Below, piece after piece: positions 35,050-43,143 of a DNA stretch of 64,000 nt. The notes under the pieces were generated by a model. The model was not told the DNA's origin and did no database searches. It saw only the letters and a program-made list of their open reading frames with translations. Every line of letters starts with the position of its first letter. Positions within the stretch are counted from its first letter, which is position 1. The DNA lies in contig JAMPFT010000011.1 of NCBI GenBank assembly GCA_023664305.1, positions 1 to 64,000 on the forward strand, given 5' to 3'. Source of the stretch: a bacterium (GTDB lineage Bacteria; Bacillota; Clostridia; Lachnospirales; Lachnospiraceae). The translations under genes were made by a program, and so were the position numbers.

Positions 35050-35817
35050 ATGCTTTCAAAATTTATTGCAGTCGGAAACAAAGTGGAATTACAGGCATGT
35101 GACAGAGAGGATCTGGAGATCGGGGAAGTGACGGAGGCCGGGGAAGTGACGGAAGCCGCCGAGGAGACGGAGGAAAAAAAGATCTACACGACCACGGTGC
35201 AGAGTATTCTGTCGGAGGATATGATGGAGATTGTCATGCCCATGGAGAAGACGAAGCTGATTCTGCTTCCCGTGGATATGGAATACGATATGGTCTTTTA
35301 CACCGAAAACGGGCTGTATCAGTGTTTCGCGCGGATTGTTGACAGATACAAGAGCAACAACGTCTATATTTTCGCCGTGGAGCTGACAAGCAATCTGCGC
35401 AAGTACCAGCGGCGCGAGTATTACCGTTTCAGCTGCGCCCTGGAGATGAGCATCCGGCTTTTGTCGGAGAACGAGGTGAAGGCGGCCCAAAACGATCCGA
35501 ACTTCGGACCGGATAAGAATCTGCCCCTGAAGCAGAGCGTGATCGTAGACATCAGCGGAGGAGGCCTGCGTTTTCTGGCGGGCCAGAAATATGACGAGGG
35601 GCATCTGGTCTATGCCAGCTATCATCTGCTGAAAAAAGGGGAGAGGAAAAAGTATGAGGTGATCGGAAAGGTTTTAAGCGTCCGTGAACTGGAAAACCGT
35701 CCGGGCACCTGGGAGCACCGCGTGCAGTACTATAATATGGATATGGATACCCGGGAGGAGATCATCCAGTACATTTTTGAGGAAGAGCGGAAAAATCGAA
35801 GGAAGGGGAAGATCTGA
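35050..35817 (+). CDS. ycgR: Cyclic-di-GMP-binding flagellar brake protein, YcgR type (PilZ domain)
   Basis: Slows the motor when c-di-GMP is high. The 255 residues have an N-terminal YcgR/YpfA-like beta domain (about 50-115) and a PilZ domain beginning with KYQRREYYRF (RxxxR-type c-di-GMP motif around 118) and DISGGGLRF (D/NxSxxG motif around 168). The N-terminus contains two nearly identical GEVTEAGEVTEA units. Its location in the operon between flhG and cheB matches other clostridia. The start follows GTGAGGG. Confidence 0.88.
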   Translation: MLSKFIAVGNKVELQACDREDLEIGEVTEAGEVTEAAEETEEKKIYTTTVQSILSEDMMEIVMPMEKTKLILLPVDMEYDMVFYTENGLYQCFARIVDRYKSNNVYIFAVELTSNLRKYQRREYYRFSCALEMSIRLLSENEVKAAQNDPNFGPDKNLPLKQSVIVDISGGGLRFLAGQKYDEGHLVYASYHLLKKGERKKYEVIGKVLSVRELENRPGTWEHRVQYYNMDMDTREEIIQYIFEEERKNRRKGKI

Positions 35818-35819
35818 TT

Positions 35820-36899
35820 ATGGCGAAAAAAATTTTGGTTGTTGATGACTCTGCACTCATGAGAAGAGTGCTTTGTGATATAATAGATTCAGACGAAAGG
35901 TTCCAGGTTACTGCCAGAGCGACAAACGGGTTGGAAGCTTTTGACCTGATCAGCCGCAATCAGTATGACGCGGTGGTTTTGGACGTGAATATGCCGAAGA
36001 TGAACGGCCTGCAGCTTTTGGAGGAGCTGAGAAAGTTCAAGATTCATGCGAAGGTCATGATGGCGAGCACGGATACGATAGAGGGAGCAAAGACAACCCT
36101 GGATGCCCTGGAGCTTGGAGCGCTTGACTTCATACATAAGCCTGACAGTGCGGTGGACTGCCGTGTGGATTCCTTTAAGCATGAGCTTCTGCGCATTCTG
36201 GACGTCGTCGCAAACAGCAGGCCCCCGGTGTTTGAATCCCGGGAGAAGGTTCTGGAGAACAGACAGACCACGGCGAAGATGGTGGATATCGCCAGGAAAT
36301 TTTCCGGCAGAACGCCGGGGACGAAGGTGGTGGCCATCGCCAGCTCCACGGGAGGGCCGAAGGCGCTGCAGTCCGTGATTCCCAGACTTCCCGCGGAGCT
36401 GGATGCGCCGGTGCTTCTGGTACAGCATATGCCGAAGGGATTTACCGCTTCCCTGGCGGAACGGCTGGACGCGCTGAGCGCCATCCACGTCAAGGAGGCC
36501 CATGAGGGCGACGAGCTGTACAACGGGACGGTCTATGTGGCGCAGGGCGGCATGCACATGAATGTGAGGAACGTGGGCGGAAAGTATACGATCCACTATA
36601 CGGACGAGCCGAACAGAGAGGGCGTCAAACCCAGTGCGAATTATATGTATGAGTCGCTGCGCGACAGCCGCTTTGACAAAATAGTCTGCGTCGTCCTGAC
36701 GGGAATGGGCGCGGACGGCACCGAAGGAATCAAGAACCTGAAGGAGAGAAAAAAGATCCATGTGATCTCCCAGGACGAGGATTCCTGTACCGTTTACGGC
36801 ATGCCGAAGGCAGTGGCCGGAGCGGGACTGTCCGATCAGGTGGTGGCGCTGGACCATATCGCACAGGAAATCATTTTAAATGTTGGAGTCAAAGCCTGA
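35820..36899 (+). CDS. cheB: Chemotaxis protein-glutamate methylesterase/deamidase CheB
   Basis: Demethylates and deamidates chemoreceptors for adaptation. The 359 residues have an N-terminal receiver with phospho-acceptor D55 (VLDVNMPKMNG) and a C-terminal esterase. The catalytic serine is in ASSTGGPKAL (about 178), histidine in QHMPKGFTA (about 203), and aspartate in TGMGADG (about 299). The gene is 2 bases after ycgR, with GGGGAAG upstream. Normal length. Confidence 0.96.
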   Translation: MAKKILVVDDSALMRRVLCDIIDSDERFQVTARATNGLEAFDLISRNQYDAVVLDVNMPKMNGLQLLEELRKFKIHAKVMMASTDTIEGAKTTLDALELGALDFIHKPDSAVDCRVDSFKHELLRILDVVANSRPPVFESREKVLENRQTTAKMVDIARKFSGRTPGTKVVAIASSTGGPKALQSVIPRLPAELDAPVLLVQHMPKGFTASLAERLDALSAIHVKEAHEGDELYNGTVYVAQGGMHMNVRNVGGKYTIHYTDEPNREGVKPSANYMYESLRDSRFDKIVCVVLTGMGADGTEGIKNLKERKKIHVISQDEDSCTVYGMPKAVAGAGLSDQVVALDHIAQEIILNVGVKA

Positions 36900-36928
36900 C
36901 AACATGAAGAAAGGGATGGGTAAGCAGT

Positions 36929-39052
36929 ATGGACGTAAGTCAATATCTCGAAATTTTCCTTGACGAGACGAAGGAGCATTTGCAAAATCTGAACACACGG
37001 ATTCTGGAGCTGGAAGCGGATCCTGAGGGGGCGGACACGGTGAACGAGATTTTCCGCGCGGCGCACTCCCTGAAGGGTATGGCCGGGACGATGGGCTACA
37101 AGAGGATGCAGAATCTGACTCATGATATGGAAAATGTTTTCTCGGAGGTCCGCAACGGCAATATCAAGGTGCAGCCGGAGATGATCGACGTGCTTTTTCA
37201 GTGTCTGGACGCTCTGGAGGAATACACGGATAATATCCAGACGACCGCGGATGAGGGAACAAATGACAACGAGGGGCTGATCAAACAGCTGAACGATATT
37301 CTGAACGGAAACCAGGGAGGGGGAGCAAAGGCGGAGACCGGCGCGCCCGAAAAAGAGGAGACGAAGGCGGATGCCTCTTCTCAAAACGGGGCGGCGTGGG
37401 ACAGCATCGCTTTGGACGATTCCCAGATCAAGGTGATCCAGGAAGCCCGGAAGATGGGCAAGAAGGTTTATGCGCTGTACGTTCAGATTCAGGAGAACTG
37501 TATGCTGAAGGCGGCTCGCGCTTTCCTTGTGTTCAAGGCGGTGGAGGAGATGGCGGAAATCATCATTTCCGATCCCAGCGCACAGGACGTGGAGGAAGAG
37601 AAATTCGACAGATCGTTTACGCTGATCGTCCTTTCCGACGCGGAGCTTGACGCCATTGTCAAGGCGGCGCAGAGCGTGTCGGAAATCGAACAGGTGACGG
37701 GCGCGCCCTATGAGGTGAAGGAAAACGCAGGCGAACCGAAGGACGGCGGAAAAGCGCCCGAGAAGGAAGAGGCAAAGGAGCAGAAGCCCGTCAAGCAGGA
37801 GAGCCCCGCACCCGCCGCGTCCAAACCGGCCGTGAAGACGGAAGCAAAGACAGACGCAAAGGCTGACGCGAAGAAGCAGACTCCCGGGAAGCCGGTGGTA
37901 AACCGTACCGTGCGTGTGGATATCGAGAAGCTGGATTCCCTGATGAACCTTGTCAGCCAGCTGATTATCGCAAAGAACTCTCTGGTTTCCGTATCCAGCC
38001 AGGAGCAGACCGGCAACAGCAGCATGTTTAACGAGCAGGTGGAGCAGCTGGAGCAGGTGACGACGAATCTGCACGAATCCGTGATGAAGGTCCGGATGGT
38101 GCCCATCGAGAGCGTTGTGAATAAATTCCCCAGAATGATCCGCGATCTGTCGAAGAAGCTGGATAAGAAGATGGAGCTGTACATGACTGGTGAGGAGACG
38201 GAGCTTGACCGTACCGTGGTGGACGAGATCGGCGACCCGTTGATGCACCTTTTGAGAAACGCGGCGGACCACGGACTGGAGTCCGCGGAGGTGCGTGCCC
38301 AGAGAGGCAAGCCCCCTGTGGGATCGATCTTCCTGGACGCTTATCAGGACGGCAATAACGTCGTGATCGAGGTAAAGGACGACGGCAACGGTATCGACAG
38401 CGAGGCGGTAAAGGCAAAGGCCATCGAGAGAGGAACGATCACGCCCGAGCAGGCGGCGAATATGACGGAGAAGGAGATCATAAACCTTCTGTTCCTGCCC
38501 AGCTTTTCCACGGCAAAGCAGGTGACAGACGTGTCAGGGCGCGGCGTGGGCCTTGACGTGGTGAAGTCGAAGATCGAATCCTTAAGCGGCGAAGTAGAGG
38601 TAAAGACGAAGCTGGGCGAGGGAAGCACCTGGACCATCCGCCTTCCCCTGACTCTGGCCATTATTCAGGCGCTGATGGTTGTCGTGGGCGGCGAAAAATA
38701 TGCGATTTCCCTCGACTCGATCCAGATTCTGGAGGATATCCCGCCCAGCGAGATCAAGCTGGTGCAGAACAAAGAGGTGATCAACCTCCGCGGTACGGTT
38801 ACGCCTCTGATCCGGCTGAACGAGGTGCTGGACGCGGAGAGCAAGAAGTCTCCGGACGAGAACCTGACGGTAGTCATCGTGAAGAAGGGAGACAAGATGG
38901 CGGGACTGGTGATCGACGATCTGATCGGCCAGCAGGAAATCGTTATCAAATCTCTTGGGAAATATATCAGGCAGTGTAAGTTCATCAGCGGCGCGACCGT
39001 TCTGGGCAACGGCGAGATCGCGCTGATCCTGGACGCAAACGCTTTGATTTAG
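36929..39052 (+). CDS. cheA: Chemotaxis histidine kinase CheA
   Basis: Receptor-coupled kinase that phosphorylates CheY and CheB. The 707 residues have an HPt domain with H46 in FRAAHSLKGMAGTMG, a CheY-binding P2 region around 165-260, an Ala/Lys/Glu-rich linker at about 265-325, and a dimerisation helix pair. The HATPase has LMHLLRNAADHGLES (N box), DDGNGID and GRGVGLDVVKSKIE. A C-terminal CheW-like regulatory domain follows. It is followed 19 bases later by cheW. Confidence 0.97.
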   Translation: MDVSQYLEIFLDETKEHLQNLNTRILELEADPEGADTVNEIFRAAHSLKGMAGTMGYKRMQNLTHDMENVFSEVRNGNIKVQPEMIDVLFQCLDALEEYTDNIQTTADEGTNDNEGLIKQLNDILNGNQGGGAKAETGAPEKEETKADASSQNGAAWDSIALDDSQIKVIQEARKMGKKVYALYVQIQENCMLKAARAFLVFKAVEEMAEIIISDPSAQDVEEEKFDRSFTLIVLSDAELDAIVKAAQSVSEIEQVTGAPYEVKENAGEPKDGGKAPEKEEAKEQKPVKQESPAPAASKPAVKTEAKTDAKADAKKQTPGKPVVNRTVRVDIEKLDSLMNLVSQLIIAKNSLVSVSSQEQTGNSSMFNEQVEQLEQVTTNLHESVMKVRMVPIESVVNKFPRMIRDLSKKLDKKMELYMTGEETELDRTVVDEIGDPLMHLLRNAADHGLESAEVRAQRGKPPVGSIFLDAYQDGNNVVIEVKDDGNGIDSEAVKAKAIERGTITPEQAANMTEKEIINLLFLPSFSTAKQVTDVSGRGVGLDVVKSKIESLSGEVEVKTKLGEGSTWTIRLPLTLAIIQALMVVVGGEKYAISLDSIQILEDIPPSEIKLVQNKEVINLRGTVTPLIRLNEVLDAESKKSPDENLTVVIVKKGDKMAGLVIDDLIGQQEIVIKSLGKYIRQCKFISGATVLGNGEIALILDANALI

Positions 39053-39071
39053 GAAGGGAGAGCATACAGCT

Positions 39072-39557
39072 ATGGATATGAAGAATAACGTCGCATTGAT
39101 GCCGGACGAGGAAAATAACGTGCCGGTGGAGACCGGCCAGTATATTGTGGTCCGTCTGGGAGACGAACAGTACGGGATTGATATCCGCAATATCGACAAT
39201 ATTATCAAGATGCAGCCGATTACCCGTATTCCGAAGATGCCGCCTTACCTGAAGGGCGTGATCAGTATGCGGGGCGAGGTGGTTCCCGTGATCAGCATGC
39301 GGCTGAAGTTTGGCCTGCCGGCGGACGAGATCAGCAAGGATACCAGAATCGTCGTGCTGAAGCTGGAGCAGGAGGGCAAGGTAGGCTTTATCGTCGATGA
39401 GGTAAGGGAAGTGGTGACGCTGTTTTCCAACGAGGTGGAAAAGATTACCTACGACTCGAAGGAAGAAAAGGCCGGTATGATCAACGCGGTAGGAAAGCAT
39501 AACGGAGAGCTGATTTCTCTGCTGGATCTGAATGTGATCAGTTTCGAGGGAAATTAG
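39072..39557 (+). CDS. cheW: Chemotaxis coupling protein CheW
   Basis: Adaptor that links CheA to chemoreceptors. The 161-residue protein is a single CheW domain with QYGIDIRNIDNIIKMQPITRIPKMP, YLKGVISMRGEVVPVISMR (the conserved GxxNxRG-like stretch) and VGFIVDEVREVV. The start is preceded by GAAGGGAG. A short acidic N-terminal extension is the only unusual trait. Confidence 0.95.
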   Translation: MDMKNNVALMPDEENNVPVETGQYIVVRLGDEQYGIDIRNIDNIIKMQPITRIPKMPPYLKGVISMRGEVVPVISMRLKFGLPADEISKDTRIVVLKLEQEGKVGFIVDEVREVVTLFSNEVEKITYDSKEEKAGMINAVGKHNGELISLLDLNVISFEGN

Positions 39558-39582
39558 TTTATTGGTAAAGGAGAAAAGTTCC

Positions 39583-40206
39583 ATGGGAGACATGAGCTTA
39601 GAGCAGGTAAGTGAGAATTATTATGACGTTCTTAAGGAACTGGGCAATATCGGCGCAGGAAACGCCATGACGGCGCTGTCTCAGATGCTGCAGTGCAAGA
39701 TTGATATGAAGGTTCCGCAGGTGCGGCTGCTGGAGTTTCAGGAAGTCGGGGACATGATGGGCGGAGAAGAGCAGATCATGGTGGGCGTTTTCCTCGGCGT
39801 GCAGGGCGACATTACGGGAAGCATGATGTTCATGGTGGAGGAGGCGAGCGCAAGGCATCTGATCCAGAAGATTACCATGGGAATGCTGCCCCCCGGAAGC
39901 GAGTTTGAGGAGATGGGACTGTCGGCGATGCAGGAGCTCGGCAATATTATCACGGGAGCTTATCTGAACTCACTGTCAACGATGACGAACCTGAAAATTT
40001 TCCCTACGCCTCCGGCGCTGACCGTCGATATGGCCGGGGCGATTTTAAGCGTACCGGCGATCCAGTTCGGTATTTACGGCGATAATATTTTGCTGATTCA
40101 GTCCCAGTTTTATGACGAGATAGAATTGGACGGATATTTCATTCTGATTCCCGATTTGGAATCGTACTCAAAAATTTTGACATCCCTCGGCCTGCCGGTG
40201 GAATAG
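39583..40206 (+). CDS. cheC: CheY-P phosphatase CheC
   Basis: Adaptation phosphatase that is activated by CheD. The 207 residues contain both CheC active-site helices, ELGNIGAGNAMTALS (about 19-33) and AMQELGNIITGAYLNSLS (about 116-133), each with the E..N pair. I chose ATG 39583, 9 bases after AAAGGAG; an in-frame TTG at 39562 is less likely. It sits next to cheD, its known partner. Confidence 0.93.
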   Translation: MGDMSLEQVSENYYDVLKELGNIGAGNAMTALSQMLQCKIDMKVPQVRLLEFQEVGDMMGGEEQIMVGVFLGVQGDITGSMMFMVEEASARHLIQKITMGMLPPGSEFEEMGLSAMQELGNIITGAYLNSLSTMTNLKIFPTPPALTVDMAGAILSVPAIQFGIYGDNILLIQSQFYDEIELDGYFILIPDLESYSKILTSLGLPVE

Positions 40207-40209
40207 ACC

Positions 40210-40262
40210 CACGGGCGGCCGGCGCCGCCTGCGGCGGCATATGCTCCGCTGTCCGAGGCGGG
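40210..40262 (+). repeat. GC-rich palindromic spacer between cheC and cheD
   Basis: GCCGCC-TGC-GGCGGC at 40224-40238 within a GC-rich block, followed by further partly complementary GC-rich sequence to 40262. There is no T tract. It resembles a REP-like intercistronic element. Confidence 0.5.
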
Positions 40263-40303
40263 GATATTGATTGTGCAGAAATATAAGAAACGAGAACAAA
40301 TGA

Positions 40304-40795
40304 ATGAGCGAAATAATTAAAGTTGGAATGGCAGACTTAAAAACCTGTATAAGCCCCAACGGAATCACAACATTGGGGCTTGGTTCCTGTGTCGGGATCG
40401 CTGTCCGGGACACCTCAAATAAGATCGGTGGACTGGCTCACATCATGCTGCCCGACAGCAAGGCGATCAAAAACGGAGACCAGAATGTCGCAAAATTTGC
40501 CGACACGGGTGTGGAAGAACTGATTAAACAGATGGAAAAGCTGGGAGCCAGACGGAGCCGCATGGTTGCGAAGATAGCCGGCGGGGCCACCATGTTTCTG
40601 TTCCAGGGCACCGGAGCGTCGGTTGGCCAGGTGGGCGACAGGAACGTCAGCGCCGTCAAGGCAAAATTAAAAGAATTGAGAATACCGATTATCGCGGAGG
40701 ATACCGGTGCAAACTATGGTAGAACCGTCGTCTTTTATCCGGAAAGCGGAGATTTTCTGATCCGCGCGGTGGGGAAGCCGGAGAAAACTATCTGA
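40304..40795 (+). CDS. cheD: Chemoreceptor glutamine deamidase CheD
   Basis: Deamidates receptor glutamines and shuttles between receptors and CheC. The 163 residues contain the catalytic pair C29 (LGLGSCVGIAV) and H46 (GGLAHIMLPDS). RRSRMVAKIAGGATMF and EDTGANYGRTV are also family patterns. The ribosome-binding site is weak (AAGAAACGAGAA), perhaps offset by the upstream hairpin region. Confidence 0.95.
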   Translation: MSEIIKVGMADLKTCISPNGITTLGLGSCVGIAVRDTSNKIGGLAHIMLPDSKAIKNGDQNVAKFADTGVEELIKQMEKLGARRSRMVAKIAGGATMFLFQGTGASVGQVGDRNVSAVKAKLKELRIPIIAEDTGANYGRTVVFYPESGDFLIRAVGKPEKTI

Positions 40796-40814
40796 ATAAT
40801 AAGGGAAATTGAAA

Positions 40815-41081
40815 ATGAACAGAAAAAACATGCCGTTGATTCTGATGCTGACGGCCGGGGCGGTCACATGCATTATTACCTATGTAAAAGGATATTCTAC
40901 TTTGGTAAAGCTTTCCCTTTTGTTTGCCGTACTGGTTTTGTTTTATCTGCTGGGGAATATTCTGAAATGGACGGTAGAGTTCTTCGAGGCGCAGAACGAA
41001 AAGCAGCGCCGGGAAGAGGGAGAGGTTCTGGAGAAGGAGCCGGGGGAAGCCGGGGAAGAGGACGGGACCTCAAAGGAGTGA
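40815..41081 (+). CDS. Small membrane protein of the che-sigD region, unknown function
   Basis: I do not recognise the family with certainty. The 88 residues have a short basic N-terminus, two predicted membrane helices (about 7-24 and 31-51), and an acidic, Glu/Gly-rich cytoplasmic tail. I chose ATG 40815, 8 bases after AAGGGA; a TTG codon at 40809 is in frame. It lies 19 bases after cheD and is followed by the 101-base spacer before sigD, so it is probably co-transcribed. Small two-helix proteins are common here in clostridial fla operons. No function can be given. Confidence 0.7.
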   Translation: MNRKNMPLILMLTAGAVTCIITYVKGYSTLVKLSLLFAVLVLFYLLGNILKWTVEFFEAQNEKQRREEGEVLEKEPGEAGEEDGTSKE

Positions 41082-41182
41082 CGCCGCAGTCCGCGTGAGC
41101 AGAGACGGCGGGCGGCGCGTTTACGGCAGGAGCCGTTTTAAAGCAGAACCGGCAAAAATAAAACGAAGGGAGCGAAGGTTTC

Positions 41183-41956
41183 ATGGATGAAGCGGGTAAA
41201 AAGAAGCTTTTGGAAGAATATGCGAAATCTAAATCACCGGAAACCAGAGAAAAGATCATATTGGAATACGCTCCTCTCGTGAAGGTGGTGGCCGGAAGGC
41301 TGAGCATGTACCTGGGCTACAACGTGGAGTATGAGGATCTTGTGAGCTACGGGATTTTCGGGTTGATCGATGCGATTGACAAGTTTGACTGTCTCAAGGA
41401 CGTAAAGTTTGAAACCTATGCGAGCCTGAGAATCAGAGGCGCCATACTGGATCAGATCCGCAAGATGGACTGGATCCCGAGAACAATACGTCAGAAACAG
41501 AAGAAGATTGAGACGGTGATCAAGAAGATCGAACAGAACACCGGACACGCCGCGACGGACGAGGAGATTGCGCGGGGGCTCGGAATCTCGGAGGACGAGT
41601 ATCTGGACTGGCAGTCCCAGATGAAGATTACCGGGCTGGTGTCCCTGAACGAATATATGGAGCAGGGAAGCGACGTGTCGCAGGATTACAGCAGGCACAC
41701 AACCTCCCATTTTGAAGCTCCGGAGGAAAAGGTCGAGAGGGAAGAGCTGACGAAGACGCTGGGCGAGGCGCTGGAGCTTCTCACGGAGAAGGAGCAGAAG
41801 GTGATCACCCTGTATTACTACGAGGAATTGACCTTAAAGGAAATCAGCAGCATTCTCGAGGTCTCGGAATCCAGAGTGTCGCAGCTTCACACGAGGGCGC
41901 TGCAGAAAATGCGGGGTAAAATGGGGGCCTATATGGGAATCCTGAGAGAAAACTGA
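41183..41956 (+). CDS. sigD: RNA polymerase sigma factor for flagellar genes (SigD/FliA/WhiG)
   Basis: Directs transcription of late flagellar and chemotaxis genes. The 257 residues have region 2 (LGYNVEYEDLVSYGIFGLIDAIDKFD and ASLRIRGAILDQIRKMDWIPR), a region 3 segment around 115-170, and region 4 with ALELLTEKEQKVITLYYYEELTLKEIS and a helix-turn-helix SRVSQLHTRALQKMR. The start is preceded by GAAGGGAG. In Bacillus an anti-sigma FlgM would hold it; flgM is not in this window. Confidence 0.96.
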   Translation: MDEAGKKKLLEEYAKSKSPETREKIILEYAPLVKVVAGRLSMYLGYNVEYEDLVSYGIFGLIDAIDKFDCLKDVKFETYASLRIRGAILDQIRKMDWIPRTIRQKQKKIETVIKKIEQNTGHAATDEEIARGLGISEDEYLDWQSQMKITGLVSLNEYMEQGSDVSQDYSRHTTSHFEAPEEKVEREELTKTLGEALELLTEKEQKVITLYYYEELTLKEISSILEVSESRVSQLHTRALQKMRGKMGAYMGILREN

Positions 41957-41971
41957 GCGGCGCAGCCGTAA

Positions 41972-42019
41972 ATTTGTGCCTGCACTTTTTGCTGTCAAAA
42001 GACGCAGGCTGCGGAAAGG
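41972..42019 (+). repeat. Dispersed hairpin element, copy 1
   Basis: Starts ATTTGTGCCTGC (41972-41983) and ends GCAGGCTGCGGAAAGG (42004-42019), with GCCTGC and GCAGGC forming a stem. The final GGAAAGG acts as ribosome-binding site for the gene at 42033. The same two end sequences recur at 56132-56201. Confidence 0.65.
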
Positions 42020-42032
42020 AACGGTTATCGGT

Positions 42033-42338
42033 ATGGCATTCGGTTCCATAGAACTTACGACAATTTCAAGGGCACAGGATTATTCGGCAATTAAGCACAA
42101 TGAAGACAATAAGGCCGTTGCCGATCAGACAAACGGACAGATCCAGGTGCAGAAAAACGAAGTGCAGAGGACGCGGGAGGTACACAGCAGCGACGATACG
42201 CAGTGGCACGACGATAAGCCGGACGCCCGCAAAAAGGGAAACGGGGAGTATTACGGCGACGGCGGGAAACGCAGAAAGAAACAGGGACAACAACCTGCGG
42301 TTGTTAAAGGAAGGGGCGGCTTTGACATTAAGATATAG
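42033..42338 (+). CDS. Small hydrophilic protein between sigD and swrB-like gene, unknown function
   Basis: A 101-residue protein, probably disordered, rich in Gln, Asn, Asp, Lys and Gly. It has no membrane segment or cysteine. It begins AFGSIELTTISRAQDYS and ends in a basic stretch GGKRRKKQGQQP. The start follows GGAAAGGA at a 12-base spacing; that site belongs to the upstream hairpin element. Position suggests a flagellar role or an export substrate, but I see no domain to support either. Similar small hydrophilic proteins appear at this spot in other clostridial fla operons as far as I recall. Confidence 0.65.
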   Translation: MAFGSIELTTISRAQDYSAIKHNEDNKAVADQTNGQIQVQKNEVQRTREVHSSDDTQWHDDKPDARKKGNGEYYGDGGKRRKKQGQQPAVVKGRGGFDIKI

Positions 42339-42371
42339 TGCGGGTAATCGGAAGGTTAAGGCAGATTTGGG

Positions 42372-43100
42372 ATGGAAGCGATAGAAATCATCCTGTTGGT
42401 CGCAGGAGGAATTATTTTTATATTAAGTTTTCTGATACCGGAGAAAAAAAGTACGGCTTCGGGGCGGACAGAAAGCCTGGCCCGGGAGGAAATCTCGGAG
42501 CTGGTGAAGCAGGAGATGGAGAGCGTCCGGAATCATGTGGACGATGTGGTGGAGGAGTCTGTCGCTTACGCCATGGAAAAGACGGAGCGCTCGCTGGAAC
42601 GGCTTTCCAACGAAAAGATCATGGCGGTCAACGAATATTCCGATACCGTCCTGGCGGAGATACACAGGAATCACGAGGAAGCGATGTTCCTCTATGATAT
42701 GCTCAACAGCAAGCATACGAATCTGAAAAATACGGTTTCCGAGGTAAACCGCACGGTAAAGGAAGCGGAGGAGAAGGTGACAGGCTTTCGGAAGCTTGCG
42801 CCGGAGGTCCTTGCGCAGAATGCCGTAAAGACGGTCGGAAAGGCAGAAGAGGCGGCAGTCCCTTCGGAAGAGCAAAGCCGGAGAAAAGAGAAGCCTGCGG
42901 AGAGGATGCCGGAGCCTGAGCTGCAGAACGGAGCCGGAGCCCGGCAGGATGCGGGCGCGGGCGGAGGCAACAGCAACGAACGGATCCTGCGGCTACACAG
43001 GCAGGGAAAGTCCAAGGTTGCAATTGCCAGAGAGTTGGGGCTGGGCGTAGGAGAGGTCAAGCTGGTAATCGATCTGTTTCAGAACCAGAGGCAGCTTTGA
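42372..43100 (+). CDS. SwrB-like protein (DUF6115 family)
   Basis: The 242 residues have an N-terminal membrane helix (about 4-22), a long coiled coil at about 30-135, an Ala/Glu/Pro-rich linker, and a C-terminal helix-turn-helix-like motif with GKSKVAIARELGLGVGEVKLVIDLF (about 213-237). This architecture and the position between sigD and rpsB match SwrB (YlxL) of Bacillus subtilis, which promotes assembly of the flagellar basal body and SigD activity. The N-terminal membrane helix suggests action at the membrane. Identity of function is inferred. The start is preceded by TAAGGC. Confidence 0.75.
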   Translation: MEAIEIILLVAGGIIFILSFLIPEKKSTASGRTESLAREEISELVKQEMESVRNHVDDVVEESVAYAMEKTERSLERLSNEKIMAVNEYSDTVLAEIHRNHEEAMFLYDMLNSKHTNLKNTVSEVNRTVKEAEEKVTGFRKLAPEVLAQNAVKTVGKAEEAAVPSEEQSRRKEKPAERMPEPELQNGAGARQDAGAGGGNSNERILRLHRQGKSKVAIARELGLGVGEVKLVIDLFQNQRQL

Positions 43101-43143
43101 CTGTTTTGCGCGCAGGGTTGCGGAAACGGAAATGAGGAAGTAA

